A stretch of DNA of 64,000 nt from Favolaschia claudopus (lineage: Eukaryota > Basidiomycota > Agaricomycetes > Agaricales > Mycenaceae). The first letter of the stretch is position 1. Each line of letters begins with the position of its first letter. Of the stretch, positions 1-12,652 are shown one piece after another. Below the pieces are notes generated by a model. That model saw nothing but the letters and a program-made list of their open reading frames with translations, made no database searches and was not told the origin of the DNA. A program made the position numbers and the translations under genes. Location of the stretch: the NCBI GenBank assembly GCA_037176885.1, contig JAWWNJ010000191.1, forward strand, positions 62,001 through 126,000, in the 5' to 3' direction.

Positions 1-546
1 TCGACCAACTTTGAACCAAGTACAAGAACGAACTCGAAAAATTAAATCCCGACAAAGATGTGCACCTCGCATAGTACGCCCACCAACACTTTCCTCACCA
101 GGTCAACGTTTCCACGCAAAGGACAAGAAGAAAATCAATCAATCTGGCCCCAACGCACCCTGCAGTCCATGAACACCGTAGTAAAGATCTCCACTTCGTC
201 CTGCTAGAGCGCCGCCGTAGACAAGACCGCGCCGCGCCGAGGAGAGGGGTGCGGGCGGGTGACTAGGGGCTGTATGGAGACAGACAGAGAAAGGACGAGT
301 TGAGGAAGGCAAAGAGATGAAGAAAGTTCACACATCAACAACGTTGACCAACGCAGCTGGATAGTATACTACAAAGGAAGACGTGAGTGCGAACAAAAAA
401 GTACGGTACCACGTAAAAAATACAACACAATCCCAGCGATTAAAGCGAATTCGAAGAATTTTGGAGTGAGGTCGGTGTCGACGGAGGGACGGGCGACAAC
501 GAAACGAACTGGGCAGCATCCCGACTTGAGACCAAAGCACGCAAGT
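1..546. other. Intergenic/3' flank, no gene seen
   Basis: No open frame here is supported by domain similarity or splice structure. The stretch lies downstream of the FYR-domain gene, so it probably holds that gene's 3' untranslated region and spacer towards an unseen left neighbour. Confidence 0.5.
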
Positions 547-2913
547 CTAGGCAGTGAGATCCCCACCACCACCACCATTCTCATGCCCCGGTCCCTCCTG
601 CGTCGGGAACGCATTCATGATACTCGCAAACGAATTCGCCGCTCCATTACTCCCAGGTCCCGCACTCGCATACGTCGGCCCCCCATCCGGCGGCGTACCC
701 GTAGCGAACCCAGGCGGCGGCGGACTCGCACTGTTCTGCGGCAAATAATAGTTGTTGCTCCCACCGCCATTACTCGGCCCAGGCTGCCTCCCATCCCCGC
801 CTCCACCATAATCAGGCCCAGACGGCCCCTGTTGTTGACCCGAAGCAGCGCGCTTCCCCACCTGCGCCATGATATGCGGCGGATAATGACTAACCCTTGG
901 CCCCTCCGGCCTCTCTTGCTGAATCTGCGGCCTCGGCGGGTAATAAGGCCCCACTGGCATCGCAGCATCATACTCCTCCGGCAACGCAGGTATCACCGCC
1001 GCATGCCTCCCGCCTAGCGGCCCTCCCTCAACGAAATGCTGCCACACATAGTCCCTCAGGCGATCAGCATTAGGGAGCTCCTGTATAAGATGCTTAATGG
1101 TGTTCTGACCTAACCCAAAGAAGTCTGGGCCGGAGACGGAGTTGGAGTGTTGCCGCTGGCGGATGGCGTTGGCTTGTTTGACGATGGAGGACCAGGCGCC
1201 GGTTGCGGTGCCGGCGATGACGGGGCGGTCGGGTGTGTCGGAGGGGATGATTTGGAATTTAGGGCCATCGCCACCGTCGAGAATGGTGCAGTGATATACA
1301 ACCTCGGCGGTTTGGTCGATGGTGGAGAGGTAGCGGCTATATCGACAACGATGAGAATGGACGATGGAGAATACGACGAATGAAACTGCCTACCGAGTGA
1401 CTTCGTACCCAACAGGGAAGATATAGCGTTCTGTGTGGAAATGCTCGCGCATGCAGACATCGCCGAGATTGATGACGGTCATGATACCGACATTGAGAGG
1501 TAACATCGGTTTCCCCTTCTTGTCGCGCGGAACCATGGGGATACTGTAGCTCTTACTTGTGACTGTATGAGCTTTAAGACGTTTAGGTTTCGCAGCGCGT
1601 GGTGCGTCAGATGCGGGGCGCTGGGGCGGCGGTGGTGCGGGGACGAAGTGAGGCGGAGGGAAATAGGGTAAGGCGCCAGGCATCGGGAGGTACATCATGT
1701 AGGGGTTATACGCAGCGGCGGGCATTTGTGGATTAGTCATGAGGAAGGAGTACGGATTGAAGTTGTTGGGTCGGGGCGGCGCGTTACTCGAAGATGCGTC
1801 AGGTTGAGGTTGATGTTGGGGTTGAGTATGCTGCCCGTTTGCGGAGGTGATGGCTGGATCTAGCACAGAAGAATGGATGTTGGAGTCATGAGTGAGCTGC
1901 GCGGGTGGCTGAGCAATATCAGCCACTGCGGGAGCCTTTCCAGATGTAACACGCCGAGCGGTCTGAATGACTCTGGTACGCGACGTCGAAGGTGGGGTAG
2001 TGTTATTGGTAGCAGGGGCCGGACGGCGAGACGAACGGCGAGGAGTCTTGGCCTCTGGAGGAAAAAGCCCGTCGCCGGTGTAGTCGGCGCTATCACGACT
2101 CCTCTTGGTGCCCTTTTGAGGGGGAGCATAGTCGCCTGAATCGTCGTTCTCTTCATCGACGTCAGGTGAAGCAGAACGGTCCTCAGCTTCGAGAGAAGCA
2201 TCTGCATGTCCTTGCGGACCAACGGCTCTTGTACGCAGTCGAGCGCTGGTGCCAGAGTCAGCGCCAGTGCTGGAACCGATGCCCAAGTCCACGGAATCAT
2301 TCGTGGTTGCAGAACGAGAAGGATCGAAAGTGATGTGATTCGCGGGGCCAGACATAAGGCTAGGGTCAATTTCGGCATCAGCACCCAAATCTCCTACACC
2401 GTCACCAAAATGTGCAGCGAATGACGCGTCCAAAGGACCTCGAGAGAACGCGTCTGACAACGGGGTATTATCCGTCGGCGCGACAAAACCAGGCTGGGAC
2501 TCGAGTTCCGTGATGCGTTCCAGTAACATACTGGAGGCAAAGGTATCAAAAAATCAATGACACGTATAAAAATGAGAGTAGACGCGTCGCGTACTTGCGT
2601 TCCTCGAGGATCTGTTCATTGCGTTGACCTGATCTTTGAAGTTCAGTGCTTGTTTCCTTGTGTTTCTAACAAACGTCAATATCTGGTCAATAACCTCTGT
2701 TTCTCTTGCAAAATGAAGGCACAGAGAACGATACGGAACGGTACTGACCTCCTCGAGCTCGAAGAACCGACGCTTCAGCTTTCGGTACTTTTCGTGAATC
2801 TCTTGGGCGTCTTTTGCTTTTTGGAGCGTAGTGAGACCAGAGCCAGAAGACAAAGCGGGGTCGAGGAGAGGGTTCATCACAGTCTGTTGACCATCTTTAT
2901 CGTGCTCAGACAT
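547..2913 (-). CDS. FYR-domain (FYRN/FYRC) nuclear protein, TBRG1-like
   Basis: Four exons join in frame (2913-2749, 2665-2595, 2530-1394, 1336-547), giving about 720 residues. The N-terminal 90 residues are charged and look coiled-coil. A long low-complexity middle follows, with basic patches (KRSRDS, RRSSRR) and Pro/Gln-rich stretches. The FYRN domain lies at the end of exon 3 (HFHTERYIFPVGYEVTR). Exon 4 carries FYRC (RYLSTIDQTAEVVYHC through DFFGLGQ to YVWQHF). A Gly/Pro-rich tail ends the protein. FYRN and FYRC are known from chromatin proteins such as MLL/trithorax and TBRG1. The lack of a SET domain here favours the TBRG1-like class. I infer a nuclear chromatin or transcription role. 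The start at 2913 gives MSEHDKD and a natural splice phase. Confidence 0.85.
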
Positions 2914-3852
2914 AATTCTGGGCAGCGTATAGCAGGGTCTAGCCGGGGGAAAAGGGAGGGTGAAGGGATGCGCTCCAAACAACCCGTAGCCATCTCACAC
3001 AAGCACAGCCAAGCACCATCATTTGATGATGCCGGTGATTGCCGTTTCAACTTGGTCTTCACAGCAACCTGACAGCAACTTCAGTCTTGAGGCTGGCGTA
3101 CCTGCCCGTGAACGACGGGGGTAAACTGGGCGAGAGTCACTAATTCGAGTCGGCCAGCCTGCTCAGAATGTCTTTGGGTCGGCTTCAAGATACAGTATAT
3201 GCCCAACTAGGTCTGGCACGCTCAGCTGCTTGAGGCTGCTTGAGGATCGAAGATTACTATTTGCTATCAACGAAGTGCCTGCTGCGTAGTTCATTTACGC
3301 TGACTAGATTCTATATCGACTGTGCAAGAGCTGGTCAAGAGCTGGTAACGATAACTGTCCGTTCCTCGCGTACGGGTGGGCCGGGGCCTCTGGGTGAATT
3401 TCTACCCCGCTTTTTTCAGCTCCAATCCGCTCGCCTCTGCTTTCAATTATCTGGCAAGATAGGTCCTGCGACACTCATGTCGTCACTAGTGCTGGGATTG
3501 GACTTCTATACGCTCTGCTGGTACCGCCTGCTCGGACAACGAATCGTTGATGCGTCTTGTCTCCGAATACGAGGTTCAAATCTTCAACGCCCAGCTGATT
3601 ACCAGTGCTACGAATGATGCGTGTCGTTCCCGGAAAGTCGACCGGGGCGCTTTCACACTGGCATAACCGTCTCACCGCCTATCCTCGGATCCGTTACACC
3701 TCGCTCTCCCCGATGAGATAAACCGCGCATGAGGCCGTGTTTGCAGGGCCGATACGTATATACCACAGCGTCTCTCCGATTTACCCTGGATCTATCCAAT
3801 TTTGCGAGCGAGTCATCTTTTTCTTCTTTCACCCTTACACACATACTTTCCA
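2914..3852. other. Intergenic, promoter region of first monooxygenase
   Basis: No gene is supported. Two short tandem duplications are visible near 3226-3247 (GCTGCTTGAG twice) and 3329-3348 (AAGAGCTGGTC-type). Open frames here (for example 3240-3617) have no recognisable domain or codon pattern. Confidence 0.5.
3757..3762 (+). promoter_or_regulatory. Candidate TATA box of first monooxygenase gene
   Basis: TATATA lies about 95 bases upstream of the first in-frame ATG (3853). The spacing suits a basidiomycete core promoter with a short 5' leader. This is assigned by motif and distance only. Confidence 0.4.
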
Positions 3853-5832
3853 ATGTCCATCATGGAGATCGGCCCTGGCGTAGCTGTCCCCGACGCATCT
3901 CTCAGACAGAAGTAGGTTCATTACAACCCTCCACTATGAACCTAGTATATACATATTCGTCACAGGTACATCGAGGAACGCAACAAGCGCATCCGTCCGG
4001 AAGGCCTCAAGCAATTCCTCAAAGTCGCTGATTCCGCCCAATTCAAATACCTCGACAATGACCCCTGGGTCGACCACGACGCCCTCAATCGCGCGACACC
4101 CACCATCGCTGACGGCGATGAAGTCAAGTTTCTCATCGTCGGCGCTGGCTTCGGCGGATTACTCTTTGCGGTTCACCTCATCGAAGCAGGTTTCAACGCT
4201 GCAGACATTCGCATCATCGACACTGCAGGAGGCTTTGGGGGCACCTGGTACTGGAACCGCTATCCCGGGCTAATGTGCGACATCGAGAGTTATATCTATA
4301 TGCCGCTGCTCGAGGAAACTGGCTACATGCCCAGGCACAAATACTCGTATGGTTCTGAGATTCGGGAGCACGCTGAGAGAATCGCTGATCACTGGGGATT
4401 CGCCGATAAAGCGCTCTTCAGGACCCAGGGCCATGGGGCCGAGTGGGACGACGTCTCCAAGAGGTGGCACGTCCACCTCATAGAGAACAGGGGTCCAGCG
4501 GAGGCGAGGAAGGATATCCACGTCAAGGCGCAGTATCTGCTCATCGCGGCGGCCGGTTTGAATTCACCCCAAATTCCTCGGATGCCTGGATTCGATAAAT
4601 TCAAGGGCGAGCACTTCCACACTTCCCGGTGGAACTACGACATCACTGGCGGGAGCCAGACTGACTCGACGATGGAGAAATTGAAAGACAAGCGCGTCGG
4701 GGTCATCGGGACAGGTGCTACCGCCGTCCAGGTTGTCCCTCAGTTGGCCAAGTGGGCGAAACACCTCTACGTCTTCCAGCGAACACCCGCTAGTGTCGAC
4801 ATACGTGGCCAACATCCAACCGATCCAGAAGAATGGAAGAAGATTACTTCCACCAAGGGCTGGCAGCGCATTCGCAGCGAGAACTTCAACTCGATTCTCA
4901 TCAATACGCCTGACGGCCCGAACCTCGTCGACGACCAACTAACTCGCATCCCTTCCTACGCCGCCGCCCTTGGTGGTCCCGGCATCATTTCCCCCGAACA
5001 ATTCCCGGAACACGTCGCGAAGCTTCACGCAGAGGATCTCGAGCGTACCGAACGGATTCGCGCACGCACAAGCGAAGTGGTCAGAGATCCTGCTACCGCC
5101 GATAAACTGAAGCATTGGTACCCAGCGTGGTGCAAACGGCCGACGTTCCATGATGATTACCTCCCTGCATTCAACCTCCCGAACGTGACGCTCGTCGACA
5201 CCGACGGTAAGGGTGTTAGTGGGGCAAGCGAAGACGCTCTTTTAGTTGACGGAACTTCGTATCCGCTCGACGTACTCGTCCTCGGCACAGGATATTCTGT
5301 GAACGTCGAAGGCGGTGCTGGGAGCTCGGGGCAACGTGCAGGTATGAAGATCGTCGGCCGGGATGGCATGGAGTTAGAGGAGACCTGGCTCCGCGACGGT
5401 CCCGGCTCTCTTCACGGCGTCGCATCGCACGGTTTCCCCAACGTCTTCTACGCGGGTACCGCACAGACCGGCCTCACCGCGAACTTTACGTTCACGCTGG
5501 CGCTTCTTGCGGGTCATGTTGCGTATATAATCGCCGAGACGGAGAAGCGCGTTGGATCAGGCGAGGGCGTGACGGTGGAGGTGAAGAAGGAAGCACAAGA
5601 GGAGTGGGTGATGGAGGTGTTGAAAAGGGCGAGTTATTTTGTGGCGATGAGTGCGTGTACGCCGAGTTATCTCAATAAGGAGGGGACGGGCGACAGTGCG
5701 AGTCCGGAGGAGAGGATGAAGGTGGTACGGGGTGCGCCTTGGGGTGAGGGTATCGTCATGTTCACTGAGTTGATCAGGGCGTGGCAGAAGGAGGACGAAT
5801 TGAAGGGGTTTGAAGTCAAGGCGAATGTTTGA
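3853..5832 (+). CDS. Baeyer-Villiger-type flavin monooxygenase (copy 1)
   Basis: Two exons (3853-3911 and 3966-5832) give about 641 residues. The upstream ATG is at 3853. The ATG at 3862 matches the start of the tandem paralogue and is equally possible. The first Rossmann motif VGAGFGGLLFAV binds FAD. GTWYWNRYPG and CDIESYIYMPLLEETGY are typical of Baeyer-Villiger enzymes. The signature FxGxxxHxxxW is present (FKGEHFHTSRW), followed by Asn-Tyr rather than Pro/Asp. A second dinucleotide motif, GVIGTGATAVQVVPQLA, should bind NADPH. Such enzymes insert an oxygen next to a ketone, but the substrate cannot be told. The protein is probably cytosolic. The intron lies at the same position and phase as in the copy at 6767. 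Confidence 0.9.
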
Positions 5833-6766
5833 TACTTATTCCGATTTGTTGTAGATTTTGTTGCTACGGAGTGCTCAGAGGCAAAGCATTTTTTCCCTGT
5901 GGGATGCGTCCGGATGGTCTCCGAGTACTTAATATCTCGCGACGCGTCGAAATTTGAAGGTCACGCGTGACGCGACCTTCAACCTTGAAAGCTTGAACCA
6001 CCACCACTGGCAGGACTCAGTGCACTGCTACTAGCGGCGGTCACCTGGATCAGCTCAACGGTTAGTTTGAATACAGCAAACCCACTTCGAATTGCTTCAA
6101 ACTTAGAGTCATAGAATCAGTGTACTGGGTCTATGCTTCCGCCTGACGTTATTGAATTATTCTCCATCTTTGACTTCAGCTGAGCTGCAGTCAGATCACT
6201 ATACCCACCGAAACGCTTCACCTTTATGGCTCTTTTTTAGGGACGTGGCTATAGGGATAAGCTCATAGCACATTCTCCTCGCACAATTGCGCTGCACGGC
6301 CGTCGGCATGCGAAGATGTTCATTGGCATTCTATCCGCGTGTTCTGCTTCATGACGAATGAATCGGCCTCTGTTCGAGTCCCTATGAATAGCGACTCCAT
6401 CTCTTGGAGAAGAAGTGAGCTTTATTCCTAATCTTCTCTAGTATATGGTTCATATTCCTAAGAGGCAATGACTAGAGGATTATGCACGGCAACGAATTTC
6501 GCCCGTTAAGTGTCATTTTCCCGTGATGGAGGTAAGCCACATTCCTAACCCTCATATACTCTATAGCTAACGCCTAACTCTTAGTGACTGGGCATATCCT
6601 ACGTCCCCCGTAGTTGCCTTCGTCTGTCAGCGTCTGGCTTTCTCTTGACTCATCCATCTTGATTGCTTCCGGAACTTTTTCCGAGAGCACTTCAATGGCT
6701 GAAGATAAGTATGAGGCGTGAATTCAGGACCAGCGTTCAACAAATCACTCCGTCACACCTTAAATC
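5833..6766. other. Spacer between tandem monooxygenases
   Basis: This stretch holds the 3' flank of copy 1 and the promoter of copy 2. No gene is seen. The only clear structure is the hairpin listed separately at 5954-5982. Confidence 0.5.
5954..5982. repeat. Perfect 9-bp inverted repeat (hairpin)
   Basis: TTGAAGGTC at 5954-5962 pairs perfectly with GACCTTCAA at 5974-5982 around an 11-base loop rich in CG. It sits about 120 bases past the stop of monooxygenase copy 1, so it may fall in the 3' end of the transcript. Any function is inference. Confidence 0.6.
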
Positions 6767-8744
6767 ATGAACGTTGGTCCAGGCGTAGCTGTTCCCGACG
6801 AAGCTATCAGACAGAAGTAGGCCTCTTGCTCGTACCTTGGCACGAATGCTAAATTTCGGTTTTCATCGTAGATACATCGATGAGCGAAACAAACGTGTGC
6901 GCTCCGACGGCCTCAACCAGTTTTTAAAGGTCACGGATTCGGACAAATACAAGTACCTGGACGATGACCCTTGGGTCGACCACGAATCTCTGAATCGGGC
7001 CCCGCCTGCCATCGCTGACGGGGATGAAGTCAAATTTCTCGTTGTCGGCGCTGGCTTCGGTGGATTACTTTTCGCGGTGCAACTCATCGAAGCCGGTTTC
7101 AGTGCGGCAGACATCCGCCTCGTCGACAGCGCAGGAGGCTTTGGCGGTACCTGGTATTGGAATCGTTACCCTGGCTTGATGTGCGACATCGAAAGCTACA
7201 TCTACGTCCCGCTTCTCGAAGAGACTGGGTATATTCCCAAACACAGATATTCTTACGGCGCCGAGATCCGGGAGCACACCGAAAGGATTGCGGGCCAGTG
7301 GGGAATTACCGACAAAGCCTTGTTTAGGGCCCACTGTCACGGCGCGAAGTGGGATGATTCCGCGAAAAGGTGGAACGTCCATCTCACAGAGAATAGAGGT
7401 CCGACGGAGGCGCCAAAAGAGATTCGTATTCAGGCGCAATACGTGCTGCTTGCCTCTGGAGCGTTCAATATTCCTCAAATACCTCGATTGCCTGGATTCG
7501 CCCAATTCAATGGCCAGCACTTCCACACGTCGCGCTGGAACTACCACATCACTGGCGGAAGTCAGGCGGACTGGACGCTTGATAAGTTGAAAGACAAGAG
7601 CGTTGGAATCATTGGGACCGGTGCTACCGGTGTACAGGTCGTCCCTCAATTGGCAAAGTGGGCCAAGCACCTCTATGTTTTCCAGCGGACGCCAGCCAGC
7701 GTCGACGTACGTGAACAACGCCCCACAGATCTAGACGAGTGGAAGAAAATTACCGCTGCGAAAGGTTGGCAGCGCGTCCGCAGCGAGAATTTCAATACCA
7801 GACTCGTCAACGCTCCGGTGGGCGAGAACTTGGTCGACGACTCGTTGACTCGCATCCCTTCTTACTCTGCCGTCATGGGTACTCCTGGTATTATCTCGCC
7901 CGACAAGCTTCCCGAGCACATGGCGAAGCTACACGTCTACGACCTGGAACGTTCGGAGAGGATCCGTGCGCACACCAGTGAAGTTGTCAAGGACCCTGCG
8001 ACCGCCGAAAAATTGAAGCATTGGTACCCAGCATGGTGTAAGCGACCGACATTCCATGACGACTACCTCCCTGCCTTCAACCGTCCCAATGTGACGCTCG
8101 TCGATACCGACGGCAAAGGGCCCGATGCAGTGACGGAGGACGCTATCATCGTCGACGGAGTCCCATACCCTATCGATGTTCTAGTTCTCAGCACGGGATA
8201 CTCACTCGCTGTCGAAGGTAGCAGCGGCAGTCCCGCGCAGCGTGCTAACGGTATGAAGGTCATTGGTCGGGATGGGTTGGACATGGATGAGCTGTGGCTG
8301 AAAGAAGGTGCGGGAACTCTACATGGAGTGGCGTCCCACGGCTTTCCGAATCTCTTCGTTACCGGTATCGTGCAAACGGGAGTTTCAGCGAATTTCACCT
8401 TCACCCTCATGCTTCTTACCTCCACTATCGCAAAGACGCTGGCGGCAGCCGAGCGACGCGTCAGGCCCAGCAACAGGCTGACTGTGGAAGTTACCAAGGC
8501 GGCTCAGGACGAATGGGTGGCGCAGGTACTCAAGAGATCAAACCGGCTTGCAGTGATGAGAGCGTGCACGCCGAGCTACTTTAACGGCCAGGGCGCAATT
8601 GATAGAATCACCGACCCGCAAAAGCAGATGAAGGTTTCGCGGGGCACGACGTGGGGAGAAGGCGTTGTCAACTTTACAGAATTGCTTACGGCGTGGCAGG
8701 AGGAGGGCGAATTGAGGGGTTATGAAGTCAATGCGAACATGTAA
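6767..8744 (+). CDS. Baeyer-Villiger-type flavin monooxygenase (copy 2)
   Basis: Two exons (6767-6816 and 6872-8744) give 640 residues. The protein runs collinear with copy 1 over its whole length. It has VVGAGFGGLLFAV for FAD, GTWYWNRYPG, the Baeyer-Villiger signature FNGQHFHTSRW and the second motif GIIGTGATGVQVVPQLA. The donor follows the shared RQK motif, and intron phase matches copy 1, so the pair arose by tandem duplication. The copies have drifted apart (for example around the C-terminal third), which leaves room for different substrates. The promoter regions are less similar than the coding parts. There is no signal peptide. The reaction (FAD/NADPH-dependent oxygenation of a ketone) follows from the family; the substrate is unknown. 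Confidence 0.9.
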
Positions 8745-9228
8745 CGTAGCGTCGCTAGTGGCCATGGGTCGTTGACTTTACATGTAGTCACTTGCGCTTC
8801 ATTTGTGCTCAGAATTCATCATTGTCTCATTCAATTCGAGTCATGACACGTTTGTTCCCAATCCCAATGTTTGAGTTATTCTGGTGACGCGAGTGTTCAA
8901 AGACGCGGTTAGAACCGGGCCTTTGTCTATCATATGCAGATTTGCTGGCGGAAGAATATTCAGACAAGCCAAAATTCCACAATTTCCAGTAACACAAACT
9001 TTACGATACTGTAAGTACATACCGCCCGCGACAGTATTTGCTCGGGACTAGGCCGAGGGTGAGTGATGTATAAGGGAGTCAATAGATAATCAAGTCCATG
9101 CTAAACGAGTGGGAGGTAGCAAGAGATACAGTCCAGATGCAAACCCTAGATGGAGTAAACAAAAACGACGAGGTGGTGTGGTGTGTTGTGAAGGAGAAGG
9201 AGAGGGATGGTTATGCGGGTGTTGGCGT
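8745..9228. other. Convergent intergenic region
   Basis: The region lies between the ends of monooxygenase copy 2 (+) and the first aspartic peptidase (-). No gene or strong repeat is seen, and it should hold both 3' untranslated regions. Confidence 0.5.
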
Positions 9229-11275
9229 CTACCGACGGTGCTCCCAAGGGTTGTGATACGGGACGTGCTCGACGGGCGGGTCGTACGGCCGGTCGGGGTT
9301 GTACGCGGGCGGCATTGCGCCGGTCTGGTACATCTGTGGCGGCTGTTGGGATCCGTACATGGGCGGTGCGCCCGGGGCGGGGAGATGCAGGGGGCGGTAC
9401 ACATGCTTGGCACGACTGCGTCGGAAGAGCAAGGCACCGAGGGCAAGGAGGACGATGGCGCCGAGGACGGAGGCACCAATGATGATGTAGAGGGTCCTGT
9501 GCGACGAGGAGCTGTTGCTGGAGTTGCCGTCGTCAGAGCTGCTTGGCTCGTGGGTTCTAACATTCGTTGTGGTATCAACGCCGTTCAAGCGGACGTCGAC
9601 GAAACGTTGGTGGGCTAACGAGACCAGATATCAACGAGACTGAAAAAAGGTCCATCGACGTTTACGCACCTCTAGCGGGTTCAGTAACAGCAAGGAATTG
9701 AATGTAAGGGTTTTCTTTGCCCATGGTGTCCGTAATGAATGTACCAAAATTGATGAGAGTGTAGACATTGCGGACTACACAACATTGAGCGGAGAGTCGG
9801 GAACGAAGAAATGCACTCACGGAATCCCATTCCAAAGATCATGTCATAGGTAGGATTCTTGCCCGTGTCGAACGAGACGGGCTGGAACTGCAATTGGGGT
9901 AGGTTACCATGCTGGCATGTCATATACAAATGATAGACATACCAATCCAATGCAGCCGTTCTCGCCGTTTGCAGCCTTCCGGGCGCTTAAACCGAAGATC
10001 TTCGGATCGCTGAGACCGCGTGGGTGAGGTTGCCAAAAAGACACAGAACACGGAAAAGGCGTACACGGTAGCGTCAAGAGGGTGGACGGGGTACGCTTTG
10101 CCGCCGAATTTGAGCGTGATGTTGACTTCCTGCGCGCAGGGAACAATCCACACTTGGCCGACAGCGGGGTCGTTGACGAGCTGAGCTCCTGTGAATTGGC
10201 CATAAACGGCCTTTGCGACAGAACTGCGGACGGATCAGAATCATCATATATGGCAGGCCGGTAGCAGGCGCCCGCGAACCTTGGCACTTGAGGGAGCGAA
10301 AATCCTGTATCGATTACGACTGTGGCTTGCTTCTTGTTCGACGTTGAGCCCACGTCGGACGTGATGGGGATGGAGCTGCCATCAGGACCAATGAACCCAT
10401 TGGCGTCAAGGAGGACCTGGAAATGCTGGTTTGCTGAGTTGGCGAGAGCCACGGTTGTGACAGGGAGTTTGGGTTGGTTAAGAACATCCGTGAAATTGTC
10501 CAGCACCTCGCCCACGGTGAGATCTCCGGTGAAGATAGCTGAAGGGTCTACAAGAAGAATAATTAGAGTCTGAGCGCATACGCATATCGACGTGCGACCC
10601 ACCCGTCAAGCGTCCCAGAGCAAATGTTATGAAATTGGGAGTAGAAGTGTTCTGAAGGAATATGCTGTCGAGTACAGTGTGGCCTTTGTGCATGGATTCG
10701 AATTCCTGATAAACGACGGAGCCTACGCTCGGTCCGAGCCCAATCAATCCAGTACCCTCGGGATGGTCGGCGTCTGGAGGTACTTCGACTACATAGGTGG
10801 AGTCAGAATATGATAAATAAACGCGAGATGTACTGACTGAATGCCTGCTCAGGAACAGTGGAGGCGGCGAATTGGACCGGTGCAATCTTGACGGGCCCTG
10901 CGGCGCCACCAGAAGCATAAGATATCGAGGCGGCCTTTCCAGTATCGCTGGCCGAAGAGACACTGCCGGCCACCCAAAGGTCGGAGCTTTGGCGAATATT
11001 GAGTAATCCACAACGAGGTTTCGGTGCGCCGACTCGTACCTTCCGGTATCAATTAGCACATTAAACGGTGCTCCGCCAACGGTAATGTTTGTTGTATATT
11101 GAAGATCGGCAGAGTCTTGGAGTGGTGAAGAGCCTGCAAGCGCATTTCGACGGTGGAGCCCTTTCAGTCGTTGTTCAAGCGGAATGTGTCGCCCCTCGAA
11201 TTGTAGTCGTAAAGCACATGAAACGTCGCTGAAGAGGACGAAAGCAAGGAGGGAGACGGGCAATTTTGAAAACAT
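9229..11275 (-). CDS. Membrane-anchored A1 aspartic peptidase (divergent pair, copy 1)
   Basis: Nine exons join in frame (11275-11040, 10986-10838, 10788-10603, 10547-10280, 10223-10065, 10009-9943, 9887-9821, 9774-9670, 9614-9229), giving 540 residues. Residues 1-20 form a signal peptide (MFSKLPVSLLAFVLF). A basic pro-region follows. The first catalytic motif DTGSSDLWV is completed by splicing between exons 1 and 2. The second is VIDTGFSLPQVP in exon 4. The C-terminus has a Ser-rich stem, one membrane helix (YIIIGASVLGAIVLLALGAL), a basic stop-transfer stretch and a Pro/Tyr-rich cytosolic tail. I infer a secretory-route or cell-surface peptidase like fungal yapsins. It is the head-to-head paralogue of the gene at 12653. 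Confidence 0.88.
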
Positions 11276-12652
11276 AAGGGAAAGAGAAAGCAGAGAGAGA
11301 GAGAAATGCGTGAGAGCGCTGCGATATGTAACAAAAGAGGCGGTGCCCATCTCGGATCGCTTGTCTCAATGTCATCGAGCGCCCACCCGAGCCCCAGCCT
11401 TAGGAGCATGGAAACGGAGATTGATCATAGTCAAGTCCTCACCAGTCCTTCCAATGTTTAACCCTCAATGGATAGGATAGAGAAATCCGGTCAAAGATCC
11501 TTCATCCCAAACATCTCCGCAATCGTGCGCATGAGCGCGGAAAGAACATGAAAACTCTCGAGGCAAATTAGCGAGGGGCTTGGCAAATGGCAACGAAACA
11601 CCGCCAGCCGCCCGCCAGCACAGACACGGATTTGGAATGAGAACAGGGAGCTACAGAGAGCATACGACGCGATGAGCAGCCGGTTAAATATCCTTGCCAA
11701 GCTACGCTTGGTCTCTGTTAGCCAAGGTTCATAGGGAGACTGTATTCCACCGCCAGTGGGACTCAAGATACCTTACTTGCGGGCTTGCAAGAGGCAACAA
11801 AAAGTGCAGAACAAACACCGTTCAAAGAATTTCAACAGAGATTCACAAATTGAGTGCTAAAATCCACTCTACATGAAGCCCAGTTGGAGGATGCAAGTTG
11901 AAGAAACAAGCAAGAAAGACTTTAGTGAATCTGTGAATTATATGTGTTCGTTTATGGGAAGGTTCTGGGAAAGCGAATCGATGATCATGGGCGCAGTGGT
12001 CAGCGGTCAACGATTCGCGGATTGAAAAACAATGGCAACTTGAACACGGTACAATGCGAGACATGGGTCGGTCATACGTTACGCAGGACAGCAGAGCGTA
12101 CTCCAGGCAAGGTGGAAAGTTCACCAGTCCAAGCAAAATCATGACTTTGAAGATACCGATAAAGTGCTTTTGATGAGAGCTCCTGACAAGAATGACACGG
12201 TAGATTGCACAGAACCAGGTAAAGCAACAGTCGGCGTGAACAGACATGCTGGAGAATAACAATGCTGAACCTCAGAAATGCCTTAGCTGCAGCTGGTGTA
12301 GAGGATGCCAACCCAGTGTAAGTCCCTGAAGGCTCTGGAGTGAATGCGGCGTCAGGAACACTCAGGAGTCGGACTGAGGGGTGAGAGTTCAGAGAAATAG
12401 CCAAGTGCAAAAGCTGCTCAGGCTGGATAGAGGCGCGTAGTTCATAGCTCAGTCGCGCGTTCGCTCGTGTATTCTGTCCATATACTTGGAGGAAAAGACG
12501 CTGAGAGAACGAAGGAATGCTCCAGAGCGAAGGTTAACGTTGTGGTTGACGGCGACCAGGAATTTGATGACATCAAAATGCCGAGCGCTCAAATCACCCT
12601 TGCCTCCTACCTCAACCTCTGGATACCTCGCCGCTGAGGTTATCCAGCCCAG
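11276..12652. promoter_or_regulatory. Divergent promoter region between two peptidase genes
   Basis: About 1.4 kb separates the two start codons of the head-to-head aspartic peptidases. Open frames inside it show no domain and no consistent splice structure, so I see no extra gene. A shared bidirectional control region is plausible but not shown by motifs. Confidence 0.4.

Noticed and set aside
466..1017. 183-residue plus-strand frame rich in Arg
   Set aside because: It is the antisense shadow of the low-complexity Gly/Pro-rich last exon of the FYR gene. It has no domain and odd composition.
1860..2384. 174-residue minus-strand frame overlapping the FYR gene in another frame
   Set aside because: The FYR-gene frame is the one that splices into FYRN and FYRC. 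This one has no domain and no consistent exon joins.
3475..3675. Possible tRNA B-box (GGTTCAAATC) upstream of the monooxygenases
   Set aside because: No cloverleaf could be drawn around it, and no A-box or terminator sits at the right distance.
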